A DNA stretch of 64,000 nucleotides from a bacterium (lineage in GTDB: Bacteria > Bacillota > Bacilli > Lactobacillales > Streptococcaceae), in the NCBI GenBank assembly GCA_905221295.1, contig CAJNCP010000002.1, positions 1 to 64,000 on the forward strand, read 5' to 3'. Position 1 is the stretch's first letter. Every line of letters begins with the position of its first letter. Both the position numbers and the translations under genes were made by a program. The notes under the pieces are model-generated. The model ran no database searches, had not been told where the DNA came from, and saw only the letters and a program-made list of their open reading frames with translations. Of the stretch, positions 47,714 to 56,286 are shown in pieces.

Positions 47714-48631
47714 ATGAAAAAAAGAACATTTCTATTATTAGTGGTAGGTCTCTTGGTTCTTGTTTTAGGAGCATGTAGTCAAAAAGAAAAACAAGAAGCA
47801 AAAGGAATGAAGATTGTAACAAGTTTTTACCCAATCTATGCCATGGTCAAAGAGGTATCGGGGGACTTGAATGATGTACGGATGATTCAGTCAAGTAGTG
47901 GGATTCACTCCTTTGAACCGTCAGCAAATGACATTGCTGCTATCTATGACGCGGATGTCTTTGTCTACCACTCTCATACGCTCGAATCTTGGGCGGGAAG
48001 TTTGGATCCAAACTTGAAAAACTCAAAAGTTAAGGTTTTAGAAGCTTCTGAAGGAATGACGTTGGAGCGTGTACCAGGTTTGGAAGATGTTGAAGCTGGT
48101 GACGGCATCGATGAAAAAACACTCTACGACCCTCACACTTGGTTAGATCCAGAAAAAGCAGGTGAAGAAGCTCAGATTATCGCTGACAAACTTTCGGAGA
48201 TTGACGGTGCTAATAAGGAAACGTATCAAAAGAATGCTAAAAACTTTATCGCTAAAGCCCAAGAATTGACTAAGAAGTACCAGCCTATTTTTGAAAAAGC
48301 GAGTCAAAAGACCTTTGTTACACAACATACAGCTTTTTCTTATCTCGCTAAGCGATTTGGACTTAATCAACTTGGTATAGCAGGGATTTCCCCTGAACAA
48401 GAGCCAAGTCCAAGACAACTAACAGAAATTCAAGAATTCGTTAAGACCTATAAGGTTAAAACCATCTTTACTGAGAGCAATGCTTCTTCTAAAGTCGCTG
48501 AGACTTTGGTCAAATCAACAGGAGTTAGCCTAAAGACACTCAATCCTTTAGAAGCAGATCCTGAAAATGACAAAACTTACTTAGAAAATCTAGAAGAAAA
48601 CATGAATGTTCTTGCAGAAGAATTAAAATGA
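47714..48631 (+). CDS. adcAII: zinc-binding lipoprotein AdcAII (Lmb family)
   Basis: A cluster A-I zinc-binding protein of 305 residues feeding the AdcBC permease (not in this window). The lipoprotein signal ends with lipobox LGAC (Cys21). Zinc ligands expected for AdcAII fall at His65 (GIHSFEPS), His141 (YDPHTWLDP), His205 (VTQHTAFSY) and about Glu280 (NPLEADPEN). The His-rich loop of AdcA is absent, as in AdcAII. AAGGAG precedes ATG. It sits between two pht genes and probably co-transcribes with the second. Confidence 0.94.
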   Translation: MKKRTFLLLVVGLLVLVLGACSQKEKQEAKGMKIVTSFYPIYAMVKEVSGDLNDVRMIQSSSGIHSFEPSANDIAAIYDADVFVYHSHTLESWAGSLDPNLKNSKVKVLEASEGMTLERVPGLEDVEAGDGIDEKTLYDPHTWLDPEKAGEEAQIIADKLSEIDGANKETYQKNAKNFIAKAQELTKKYQPIFEKASQKTFVTQHTAFSYLAKRFGLNQLGIAGISPEQEPSPRQLTEIQEFVKTYKVKTIFTESNASSKVAETLVKSTGVSLKTLNPLEADPENDKTYLENLEENMNVLAEELK

Positions 48632-48644
48632 GGAGATGATGAAA

Positions 48645-51600
48645 ATGAAGAAGAAATACCTTGCAGCAGGATCGGCTCTTGTCCTTTCCCTAAGCCTTTG
48701 CATCTATGCATTGAACCAACACCAGGTAGAAGGAAACAAAGATAATAACCGTGTGTCTTACGTTGATGGGAAGCAAGACTCTCAAAAAACAGAGTCCCAA
48801 ACACCAGATCAAGTAAGCAAAAAAGAAGATATTCAGGCAGAACAAATTGTCGTGAAAATCACCGATCAAGGTTATGTGACTTCACATGGCGATCATTTCC
48901 ATTATTACAATGGTAAAGTTCCTTTTGACGCGATTTTCAGCGAAGAACTGTTGATGAAAGATGCCAATTATCAACTGAAAGACGCTGATATTGTCAATGA
49001 AATCAAAGGTGGCTACATTATCAAGGTGGATGGTAAGTATTATGTTTACCTTAAGGATGTGGCACATGCAGATAACGTTCGTACGAAGGACGAAATTGAA
49101 CGCCAAAAACAAGGTCATACTCATGATGCGCCAACTTCTAACAGTGCAGTGACCCTTGCACGATCACAAGGACGCTATACTACTGATGATGGATACATCT
49201 TTAATCCATCTGATATTATAGAGGATACTGGTGATGCTTATATTGTCCCTCATGGTGGACATTACCACTATATTCCAAAGAGCTCCTTGTCTGCTAGCGA
49301 ATTAGCAGCTGCTCAAGCCTACCTCTCTGGAACTAGAAAACAAGCAAGTGTGACTGACTATCGTCCGAGTCCAAACACAACTAGTCAAACTAGCAATCCG
49401 AGTCAAGAAGCTGAAAGACCAAGCAATCCAGAAGAGAGCTTACAGAGTCTGTTGCAGCAACTCTATGCTCTTCCAAGGAGTCAACGTTATGCTGAATCAG
49501 ATGGCTTGATTTTTGATCCTGCTAAGATTTCAAGTAGAACGCCGAGTGGCGTGGCGATTCCTCACGGAAATCACTATCATTTCATCCCATATACAAAACT
49601 TTCTGCCTTGGAAGAAAAGATTGCGCGTATGATTCCTTTATCTAGCGACAGTGGGAAGCCAACACCTTTGGATAATCCAAGCAAACCAGCAGAACATCCA
49701 GCTCAACCAGATCATCCTCATGACCAAGACGGTGACCATGGAAGTCAGGATACCAACCATGAAGACCATGACCACGATGGAGAGGAGCATGACCATCACC
49801 ACGGTGAAGAACATGATCATGGTTTTGCAGCTGACCGTGTTATTAGTGAAGATGAGCAAGGTTTTGTAGTTTCTCATGGAGATCACGCTCATTATTTCTT
49901 TAAGAAAGACTTGACTGAAGCTCAAATTAAAGCGGCCCAAAACCACTTGAAAGAAAATCATCAGTCTGAGCCTGTTCAACCACTTGCCAAGACTGTGGAA
50001 AGTTTCTCAAGAGATGCGAGCGATGAAGAAAAAATCAAGTATATCTCACAGACCTATGGAGTACCGCTCGAAGCGATTCGTATTTCAAATGGATTCTTTG
50101 TCTTTGGAAATCCGGATCAAGCCTATGATCCTACTCATATTCACCCGTATGCTGTTCGTAAGGAACGTGTTCGTATTCCACTGCAGACAGGTGACCCTGA
50201 ACTTGATTTCTTAAATGAACTTTTTACAACTGCTTTACGTGACAATGTATCTCCTTATAGTTTGCAAGTAGAAAATGGTAGTTTTGTCATTCCTCACGGT
50301 GATCACAATCACTATATTAAGGTTCAGACAAAGGGCTATGAAGTAGCTTTGAAAAACAAGATTCCTACTTTACAATCAAGCTACCAGCCTGGTGCATTTG
50401 ATGAACAAACTGTTCTTTCTAAAGTTGATCAACTGTTAGCAGAAAGCAGAAGTCTCTACAAAGACCAACCTATCATGCAGAGACGGGTTGAACTTGCTTT
50501 GGGTCAATTTACCGAAAACATGAAAAAACTGGCGACTAACTCAACTGCTGGATACTTAGCAGCCTTAGATCTCTTTGATAAGCAATATATCCATGTTGAT
50601 CAAAGTGTTTCTCCAGTTGAAACATCACCTTTGGACAAGAAATACCAAGCCCTTGTAGATAAGATCAATACACTGGATACAGATACTTATGGCTTGCCTA
50701 AGAAAGATCTTTTGGTACATTTGCAGGATGCGAAGTTAGCACAAGATGAGACAGAGTTGGCTGCCATTGAAGCGAAACTGCAAGCCTTGCAAGATTTCCG
50801 CGATCGTACAGGAGTTACAACAGTAGAGTACATCAAGTACTTCTACGAACATGTATCTGATGGCCGTCTTAGAGAAGAACTTCGTAACCGTGTTGCCAAG
50901 CTGACTTGGGAACTTTACCAGTCGCAATCCTTCCTCAAAGCAACCGACTTAAACAAGTTATTCCCAACCATCTACCAAACAAAACTTGAGGTGGAAGAGG
51001 CTCTCAAAGAAGAACCCGTTTCTACAAAAGCTGGTAAGACTATTCTAGATACGGAAAAAGTAGATAGTCAAACTGCTAAGACTGCCATCTATGAATTCCT
51101 AAAAGAACTCTACGGTGATTTTATGCCAGAAGAGCGGGTTAGCCAGGTCAAGAAGGAAGAAGTGGATGCTCTCCTATCCAAAGTCGTTCAACTCCTAGCG
51201 CGTGTCAAAGAAGACGGTGTCAAACAATCCCTAGCTGAAGAAGCAGCCAATATCAAAGCAGCCGCAGAAAAAGAAAATGCAGACCTTGATGAAGCCAAAA
51301 CACAGCTTGAGGAACTTTTGAACCGTATTGCAGCGACTATCCAACGAGAGAAAAAAGAAGCAGAACAAGATCCACAAACGGTGATTATCTACCAAAAACT
51401 CTATAATGTCTTGCTCTCTCTTCACAAGTACTTAGAGGATAACAAAGGATCCGATGCAGACTTTGAACGTGTTGATGCCCTATTTGATCAACTTGCAGCG
51501 AAAAGCAGTGATAAAGAAGGTCTCCTCACTCTAGCTAAAGAAATCATTAGCTTGAACCAGGAACTCCGTTCAAAAGCAAGTGCAACTGATAGTCAATCCA

Positions 51601-51692
51601 AGTCTGAGAAAGGCAGTGAAACAAATGCTTCTCAATCAAATGAAAAACAAGTACAAAGTGAGTCTGAGCCAAGTGCTCAACCAAACGAATAA
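48645..51692 (+). CDS. pht: histidine triad protein with His-rich insert (PhtE-like N-terminus)
   Basis: A 1015-residue surface protein. The N-terminal 330 residues resemble PhtE. Five HxxHxH triads lie near residues 81, 203, 307, 411 and 551. Between the third and fourth triads is an Asp/His-rich stretch (about 351-392) with 13 His in 42 residues, likely a zinc buffer. The remaining half (about 565-1010) is helical and charged, unlike pneumococcal PhtE as I remember it. Of three clustered ATGs I prefer 48645, 9 bases after AGGAG. It follows adcAII by 13 bases and shares its promoter. Confidence 0.9.
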   Translation: MKKKYLAAGSALVLSLSLCIYALNQHQVEGNKDNNRVSYVDGKQDSQKTESQTPDQVSKKEDIQAEQIVVKITDQGYVTSHGDHFHYYNGKVPFDAIFSEELLMKDANYQLKDADIVNEIKGGYIIKVDGKYYVYLKDVAHADNVRTKDEIERQKQGHTHDAPTSNSAVTLARSQGRYTTDDGYIFNPSDIIEDTGDAYIVPHGGHYHYIPKSSLSASELAAAQAYLSGTRKQASVTDYRPSPNTTSQTSNPSQEAERPSNPEESLQSLLQQLYALPRSQRYAESDGLIFDPAKISSRTPSGVAIPHGNHYHFIPYTKLSALEEKIARMIPLSSDSGKPTPLDNPSKPAEHPAQPDHPHDQDGDHGSQDTNHEDHDHDGEEHDHHHGEEHDHGFAADRVISEDEQGFVVSHGDHAHYFFKKDLTEAQIKAAQNHLKENHQSEPVQPLAKTVESFSRDASDEEKIKYISQTYGVPLEAIRISNGFFVFGNPDQAYDPTHIHPYAVRKERVRIPLQTGDPELDFLNELFTTALRDNVSPYSLQVENGSFVIPHGDHNHYIKVQTKGYEVALKNKIPTLQSSYQPGAFDEQTVLSKVDQLLAESRSLYKDQPIMQRRVELALGQFTENMKKLATNSTAGYLAALDLFDKQYIHVDQSVSPVETSPLDKKYQALVDKINTLDTDTYGLPKKDLLVHLQDAKLAQDETELAAIEAKLQALQDFRDRTGVTTVEYIKYFYEHVSDGRLREELRNRVAKLTWELYQSQSFLKATDLNKLFPTIYQTKLEVEEALKEEPVSTKAGKTILDTEKVDSQTAKTAIYEFLKELYGDFMPEERVSQVKKEEVDALLSKVVQLLARVKEDGVKQSLAEEAANIKAAAEKENADLDEAKTQLEELLNRIAATIQREKKEAEQDPQTVIIYQKLYNVLLSLHKYLEDNKGSDADFERVDALFDQLAAKSSDKEGLLTLAKEIISLNQELRSKASATDSQSKSEKGSETNASQSNEKQVQSESEPSAQPNE

Positions 51693-51696
51693 AAAG

Positions 51697-51730
51697 AAAG
51701 ACGAAGTAGCTGAGCTACCTCGTCTTTTTT
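51697..51730. terminator. bidirectional terminator between pht and pepT
   Basis: AAAGACGA...GTAGCT pairs with AGCTAC...TCGTCTTT, followed by TTT. Confidence 0.88.
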
Positions 51731-52952
51731 AGTCATTATAGGATACAATACCAATGATGGTATCTACTGCGCGCTCCATAGTTTGAAGGCTGACGTATTC
51801 AAAACGGCCGTGCATGTTTTCACCACCAGCAAAGATATTTGGAGTTGGAATACCCATAAAGGAAATCTTAGAACCATCTGTTCCACCACGAATTGGTTCA
51901 ATAATTGAAGTGATTCCCAGATCTTCCATTACGGCTTTGGCAATGGTAACAGGAGTCATATCTTTCTCGATGACTTCTTTCATATTGTAGTACTGGTCAG
52001 TAAGAGTGAGTGTAACGCGGTCATTCCCAAGTTCTTGATTCATCTTGTCAGCGATAGACTGCATAGTTGCTTTACGCGCTTCAAAGGCATCCTTTTCAAA
52101 GTCACGGATGATGTAGCTTGCACGCGCCTCCTCGACACTACCTGTCACATCCATGAGGTGATAGAAACCTTGATAACCTTCTGTCAATTCAGGTCGGTCA
52201 TTCTCAGGAAGTTGATTATGAAAATCAATCGCTAGCTGAAGGGCATTGACCATCTGTCCTTTGGCAGTACCAGGGTGAACATTGCGCCCTTGGAAATGAA
52301 GTTCAGCAGCAGCTGCTGAGAAAGTCTCGTACTGCAGTTCCCCTAGTGGTCCACCATCAACCGTGTAGGCAAAGTCAACATCAAAGTCATCAGCATCAAA
52401 CTTATTAGCACCGACACCGATTTCTTCGTCAGGTCCAAAACCAACTCGAATCTCACAGTGTTTGATTTCAGGATGAGCAGTCAAGTACTCGATAGCGGTC
52501 ATAATCTCAGCGATACCTGATTTGTCATCAGCGCCCAGTAAGGTTGTGCCGTCAGTTGTGATAAGCGTTTGGCCATGATATTTTTCAAGACTCTTGAAGT
52601 CAGAGGGATCTAGTTTAAAACCAGAAGCACCTAAGTCGATGACTCCACCATCATAGTTTTCGATAACTTGTGGCTTCACACCTTCGGCATTAAAATCAGC
52701 AGTATCCATATGGGAGATGAAGCCAATTTTATGAGTGAGCTTTGGATCATTAGCTGGTAAGGTTCCAATAGCAAAACCATTTGGTAAGTAGTAGACATTT
52801 TGCAAACCAACACGCTTCATTTCAGGAATAAGAACGTTGGTCGCAAAATCTACCTGGCTTTGCGTACTTGGAGTAGTAGTAGAGTGTTCGTCAGATCGCG
52901 TATTGACCTTGACATAGGTCAAGAAACGCTCTAAAAGGTTGGGATAAGTCAT
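51729..52952 (-). CDS. pepT: peptidase T (tripeptidase)
   Basis: An M20 family dizinc aminotripeptidase of 407 residues in the cytosol. The metal sites are seen as [12 protein letters not shown] near residue 77 (His), [12 protein letters not shown] near 140 (bridging Asp) and [10 protein letters not shown] near 174 (catalytic and ligand Glu). [14 protein letters not shown] and the C-terminal [15 protein letters not shown] and [10 protein letters not shown] close the fold. AAAGGAG lies upstream. It is monocistronic and convergent with the pht operon. Confidence 0.96.
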   Translation of the reverse strand: MTYPNLLERFLTYVKVNTRSDEHSTTTPSTQSQVDFATNVLIPEMKRVGLQNVYYLPNGFAIGTLPANDPKLTHKIGFISHMDTADFNAEGVKPQVIENYDGGVIDLGASGFKLDPSDFKSLEKYHGQTLITTDGTTLLGADDKSGIAEIMTAIEYLTAHPEIKHCEIRVGFGPDEEIGVGANKFDADDFDVDFAYTVDGGPLGELQYETFSAAAAELHFQGRNVHPGTAKGQMVNALQLAIDFHNQLPENDRPELTEGYQGFYHLMDVTGSVEEARASYIIRDFEKDAFEARKATMQSIADKMNQELGNDRVTLTLTDQYYNMKEVIEKDMTPVTIAKAVMEDLGITSIIEPIRGGTDGSKISFMGIPTPNIFAGGENMHGRFEYVSLQTMERAVDTIIGIVSYND

Positions 52953-53104
52953 AAAAACTCCTTTAATATCATTTTTTTCATTGTATCATAGAATGGAGAG
53001 AAAGACAAAGAGAAGTAAATAAAAATAAAATGAATGAAAGCGTTTATTTATTATATATTTCATGGTAAAATGGTAATTGAAAAAAATATCACAAGGACAT
53101 ATCG

Positions 53105-54199
53105 ATGAAAAAAGCAATTTTAATGATGACATTCGGTTCGCCAGAAGAGATTACCTTTGAGAGTGTGGCGGATTTTTTTACCAACATTCGTCGTGGAATC
53201 AGACCCAAGGATCACGAGATTCAGACTCTTTATGACAATTATGTTCGTATAGGTGGTACGCCCCTGCAGAGGATTACACGTGAGGAGGTCAATTTAGTCA
53301 AGGAACGTTTAGGAGAAGAGTATGGCATCTACTTTGCCAACAAATTTTCTCGGCCCTTTATCCCTGATGTGATCAAGCAGATGGAGGCTGATGGTGTTGA
53401 AGAATGTATTTGCTTGATTTTAGAACCTCATTATTCCTTTTACTCAGTCATGGGGTATGAGAAGTTTCTGGAAAGCCAGCAGATCCGATTTTTAGTCATT
53501 AAGGACTGGTATCAACAACAGGCTTTGTTGGACTTTTGGACAGATGAGATTAGCAAAATTTTACGGAACGATGTGGGAGAAGAGTCCTTTAAGGTAATCT
53601 TCTCAGCCCATAGTGTTCCAATTTTTGCCTTGGACTTTGGAGATCCTTATATTGACCAGATTTTCGATAATAGCAAGTTGATAGCAGAGCAACTCAGTCT
53701 AACAGCAGATCAGTATACCAACACTTGGCAGAGCGAGAGTGATATTGGAATCCCTTGGATCAAGCCAGATGTCTTAGAATATTTACGAGATCAACAGCAA
53801 CATCCAGATCATTATATTTTTGTCCCGATTAGCTTTATCAGTGAGCACATCGAAGTCTTGTTTGATAATGATGTGGAATGTTATGATTTGTGTCAAGAAA
53901 TAGGTGTCACCTACCATCGTCCACCTATGCCCAATACGGATAGCCGTTTAATTGACGCTTTAGTTGCTACTGTAAGAGCCAATGAAGACAAAGAATTTAA
54001 AGCTTTTCTCCCAGAAGAAGAAACCTTTGACGAATTAGCACCTTCAGCAACTACTAAGGACATCATGGAGGAGACAGACGACCTTCAGATGCCAGAATTT
54101 GTCAAAAAACTCATTGAGAAAAAAGGTCGTGAAAATGTGAAAATGCCTTACTTAATTAAGAAAATGCTCGAAAGGGCTGGGAAGTTACCAAAAGACTAA
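53105..54199 (+). CDS. hemH: ferrochelatase-family protein HemH/CpfC
   Basis: A 364-residue ferrochelatase-fold protein that would insert Fe2+ into coproporphyrin or protoporphyrin. The catalytic His is in IFSAHSVPI near residue 171 and the acidic partner region [19 protein letters not shown] near 240-260 has the conserved Glu. The N-terminus MMTFGSPEE matches the family. No other heme-synthesis gene is visible nearby, and streptococci generally lack the pathway, so its substrate is open. AAGGACA precedes ATG. Confidence 0.88.
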   Translation: MKKAILMMTFGSPEEITFESVADFFTNIRRGIRPKDHEIQTLYDNYVRIGGTPLQRITREEVNLVKERLGEEYGIYFANKFSRPFIPDVIKQMEADGVEECICLILEPHYSFYSVMGYEKFLESQQIRFLVIKDWYQQQALLDFWTDEISKILRNDVGEESFKVIFSAHSVPIFALDFGDPYIDQIFDNSKLIAEQLSLTADQYTNTWQSESDIGIPWIKPDVLEYLRDQQQHPDHYIFVPISFISEHIEVLFDNDVECYDLCQEIGVTYHRPPMPNTDSRLIDALVATVRANEDKEFKAFLPEEETFDELAPSATTKDIMEETDDLQMPEFVKKLIEKKGRENVKMPYLIKKMLERAGKLPKD

Positions 54200-54204
54200 A
54201 GAAA

Positions 54205-54236
54205 AAAGGATTTAGCATGAAGCTAAATCCTTTATT
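54205..54236. terminator. bidirectional terminator between hemH and mscL
   Basis: AAAGGATTTAGC (54205-54216) pairs with GCTAAATCCTTT (54222-54233). Confidence 0.85.
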
Positions 54237-54240
54237 TGTC

Positions 54241-54627
54241 TTATTTTTTCTCAAGAAGAGCTTTGATTTCTTGAAGGACTTCCAATTCAGTTGGACCAGC
54301 TGGAGCTTCTTCAACAACTTCATTTTTCTTGCGAAGGTTTTGTGCTTTTTCCATACCTTTAATAACGAAGAAAAGGACAGTACCTACAACTAGGAAGTTG
54401 ATAATCGCACTCAAGAATTTACCATATGTAACACCATTCCATGCAAGCTCAGCAATGTTTTGTACTTTTGCAGCTTCCAAGGCTGGGTTCAAAAGAAGTG
54501 GTGTGATGATATCATTTACAAGTGAAGTAACGATAGCACCAAAAGCAGAGGCAATGACCACACCGACAGCGAGGTCAACGACATTACCACGAAGCAAAAA
54601 TTCTTTAAGTTCCTTTAACATTTTCAT
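54241..54627 (-). CDS. mscL: large-conductance mechanosensitive channel
   Basis: A 128-residue channel that opens on osmotic downshock. The N-terminal helix and pore segment KEFLLRGNVVDLAVGVVIASAFGAIVTSLV are typical, with the second helix ILSAIINFLVVGTVLFFVI-like near 65-85. A cytoplasmic C-terminal bundle follows, ending EIKALLEKK. AAGGAA precedes the ATG. Confidence 0.96.
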   Translation of the reverse strand: MKMLKELKEFLLRGNVVDLAVGVVIASAFGAIVTSLVNDIITPLLLNPALEAAKVQNIAELAWNGVTYGKFLSAIINFLVVGTVLFFVIKGMEKAQNLRKKNEVVEEAPAGPTELEVLQEIKALLEKK

Positions 54628-54685
54628 AAATTCCTTTCATAAAATTTCATTCTTATTATAACTTAAAACCGAACGAATTGCAAGA

Positions 54686-55138
54686 TTAATGTTTTTGAGA
54701 TGAATTGCCCTTTTTAAAAATATAGATTTTACTGAGAATATAGTTTAAAATGATGATCAATATCTGTGCTAGGATAGTTTCAATCGTATTAACCCTATCT
54801 ATATTCTGTTCGACAAACTGACCAATAATATTAGGATAAGATGTAACGAAGATATAAGTTAAAAGAACGTCTAGTCCAAGAGTAGAGAGACGTGCTAAGA
54901 AAAATTTAACTAGGCGAATTGACCAGTTCTTTCTCTCTTGTTTAAAGACAACAGTATCATTGGTGATAAAGGCAAAAAGAATACCGATAATATTTGCCAG
55001 TGCAGTTGCTAGGATTTCCTGATGGCTGATATGGTAAATACCTAAACGTGATAAAATAGATACCAAGGTAGTAGCGCCACCAAAAAAAAAGTAGGATAGG
55101 ATTTCATTATCAAAGAAAGTTTTTATTAGTTTTTTCAT
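54686..55138 (-). CDS. GtrA-family membrane protein
   Basis: A 150-residue protein with four hydrophobic helices (about 12-30, 35-55, 80-100, 118-140), matching the GtrA family linked to polysaccharide or teichoic-acid glycosylation, often as a lipid-linked sugar flippase. I use the ATG at 55138, giving MKKLIKTFFDNEI. A longer reading to 55162 would span a -10 box. Neither start has a Shine-Dalgarno, and a TGCTATACT -10 lies so close that the mRNA would begin at or beside the ATG. Confidence 0.78.
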   Translation of the reverse strand: MKKLIKTFFDNEILSYFFFGGATTLVSILSRLGIYHISHQEILATALANIIGILFAFITNDTVVFKQERKNWSIRLVKFFLARLSTLGLDVLLTYIFVTSYPNIIGQFVEQNIDRVNTIETILAQILIIILNYILSKIYIFKKGNSSQKH

Positions 55139-55144
55139 AGTTTT

Positions 55145-55177
55145 AGTATAGCATAAAGTCATATATTGTGCTATACT
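55145..55177. promoter_or_regulatory. divergent gtrA/queT promoters forming an inverted repeat
   Basis: AGTATAGCA (55145-55153) and TGCTATACT (55169-55177) are a perfect 9-bp inverted repeat. Each half is an extended -10, one firing left into gtrA and one right into the preQ1 riboswitch. The centres are 24 bases apart. Confidence 0.75.
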
Positions 55178-55199
55178 GGTAAGGTTGATTCACTCAACC

Positions 55200-55257
55200 C
55201 TTGGTGCTTAGCTTCTTTCACCAAGCATATTTTACGCGGGAGACCGCCAAAGGAGAA
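55200..55257 (+). ncRNA. preQ1-II riboswitch
   Basis: The sequence matches the streptococcal preQ1-II (COG4708) class: a CTTGGTG/CACCAAG hairpin with CTTAGCTTCTTT loop, then GCATAT, CGCGG/CCGC and AAAGGAGAA, where the ribosome site is part of the pseudoknot. Binding preQ1 should hide the GGAGA before queT and reduce translation. Confidence 0.93.
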
Positions 55258-55260
55258 AAC

Positions 55261-55770
55261 ATGAAAAAATTAACTGTTCGTGACATGGCAGATATTGCTA
55301 TCGTTGCTGCTATCTACGTGGTTTTGACCATCACCCCACCCCTTAATGCCATTAGCTACGGTGCCTACCAGTTCCGTATTTCAGAGATGATGAATTTCTT
55401 GGCATTTTATAACCCTAAATACATCATCGGTGTGACGATTGGTTGTATGATTGCTAATTTCTTTAGTTTTGGCATAATTGATGTCTTTGTCGGCGGGGGA
55501 TCTACTCTAGTTTTCCTTAGTCTAGGCGTTTGGCTCTTTAGCAAGTATAAGAAAGACTATTTGTTCAATGGTTTGATTCGAAAAGATCATTTCTTATTTT
55601 CAATCCTATTCTCTATTTCAATGATTACCATTGCAGCAGAACTTCATATCGTTGCTGAAGCTCCATTCTTTTTCACTTGGTTTTCTACAGGGATTGGAGA
55701 GTTTGCATCCCTTATCGTTGGTGCAATCCTAATCGGAAAACTAGGACAGCGAATCGACCTTACAAAATAA
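55261..55770 (+). CDS. queT: QueT, queuosine-precursor ECF transporter S component
   Basis: A 169-residue membrane protein of COG4708 that imports preQ1 or a related queuosine precursor with the shared ECF module. There are about five to six helices, beginning VRDMADIAIVAAIYVVLT, with the ISYGAYQFRISEMMNFLAF loop conserved in the family. The start is ATG 55261, directly after the riboswitch ribosome site; longer upstream readings would cover the riboswitch. The gene stands alone and has its own terminator. Confidence 0.93.
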   Translation: MKKLTVRDMADIAIVAAIYVVLTITPPLNAISYGAYQFRISEMMNFLAFYNPKYIIGVTIGCMIANFFSFGIIDVFVGGGSTLVFLSLGVWLFSKYKKDYLFNGLIRKDHFLFSILFSISMITIAAELHIVAEAPFFFTWFSTGIGEFASLIVGAILIGKLGQRIDLTK

Positions 55771-55779
55771 GAAGTTTAT

Positions 55780-55810
55780 AAGCTAGATTCTTGCTAGATC
55801 TAGCTTTTTT
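55780..55810 (+). terminator. terminator of queT
   Basis: AAGCTAGAT (55780-55788) pairs with ATCTAGCTT (55798-55806) and TTTT follows. Confidence 0.82.
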
Positions 55811-55836
55811 CATTTCAGAAAATTAAAAGAGAGCGC

Positions 55837-55865
55837 TTGACAAGAGCATAGAACTATAGTATACT
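55837..55865 (+). promoter_or_regulatory. tRNA-Thr promoter
   Basis: TTGACA (55837-55842), 17 bases, TATACT (55860-55865). The start would lie only a few bases before the tRNA. Confidence 0.85.
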
Positions 55866-55875
55866 TTTTAGGTAA

Positions 55876-55948
55876 GCTGATTTAGCTCAGTTGGCAGAGC
55901 GCATCCATGGTAAGGATGAGGTCGCCGGTTCAATCCCGGCAATTAGCA
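55876..55948 (+). tRNA. tRNA-Thr (anticodon GGT)
   Basis: A full cloverleaf: acceptor GCTGATT with AATTAGC, D-stem GCTC/GAGC, anticodon stem CATCC/GGATG with loop ATGGTAA giving anticodon GGT at 55909-55911, and T-stem GCCGG/CCGGC with TTCAATC loop. Discriminator A at 55948; CCA is not encoded. Confidence 0.96.
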
Positions 55949-55961
55949 TGAAATAGACAGG

Positions 55962-55988
55962 AAAACTCTTGATATTCGAGAGTTTTTT
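55962..55988 (+). terminator. terminator after tRNA-Thr
   Basis: AAAACTCT pairs with AGAGTTTT and TT follows. Confidence 0.82.
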
Positions 55989-56008
55989 ATATTTCCCCCG
56001 CATTAGCC

Positions 56009-56037
56009 TTGACAAAGTCAGCAAAGCATAGTAGAAT
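56009..56037 (+). promoter_or_regulatory. promoter of asd RNA
   Basis: TTGACA (56009-56014), 17 bases, TAGAAT (56032-56037). Confidence 0.8.
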
Positions 56038-56042
56038 AAAAC

Positions 56043-56184
56043 CTGCGATGAGTCGATAGGTAGTCTTCGGACTACTATTGAGCATAAGGAGGTCATAACG
56101 CAGGAGCGGACCTTGATGAGTTGTGTGAACCTGCTCATCACATGAAGATGCCTCTTGGTCCCTAGTCAATGACTAGGGATTTTT
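56043..56184 (+). ncRNA. asd RNA motif (streptococcal structured RNA)
   Basis: About 140 bases with a closing helix CCTGCG/CGCAGG (56042-56047 with 56099-56104) and an inner TAGTC-TTCG-GACTA hairpin (56061-56074). A GATGAG/CTCATC hairpin (about 56115-56139) and a terminator CCCTAGT/ACTAGGG (56160-56178) with TTTTT follow. Position upstream of asd and the features agree with the asd motif described in streptococci, which is also detected as an independent small RNA. The terminator and the separate asd promoter support a stand-alone transcript. Confidence 0.85.
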
Positions 56185-56232
56185 AATTTTCAGAAATTAG
56201 ACCCAAAAATACTTTTCAATTTTTAGAAAAAG

Positions 56233-56241
56233 TAGTATAAT
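56233..56241 (+). promoter_or_regulatory. asd promoter -10
   Basis: TATAAT at 56236-56241 lies 45 bases before asd and downstream of the asd RNA terminator, allowing separate transcription. The -35 is unclear. Confidence 0.5.
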
Positions 56242-56286
56242 ACATCTATTATAGAAATTTTTAGAAAATTCCGAAAGAGGTTATTT

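Noticed and set aside
45000-51692. LPXTG wall-anchor in the Pht proteins
   Set aside because: No LPXTG, hydrophobic tail and positive end were found in either C-terminus.
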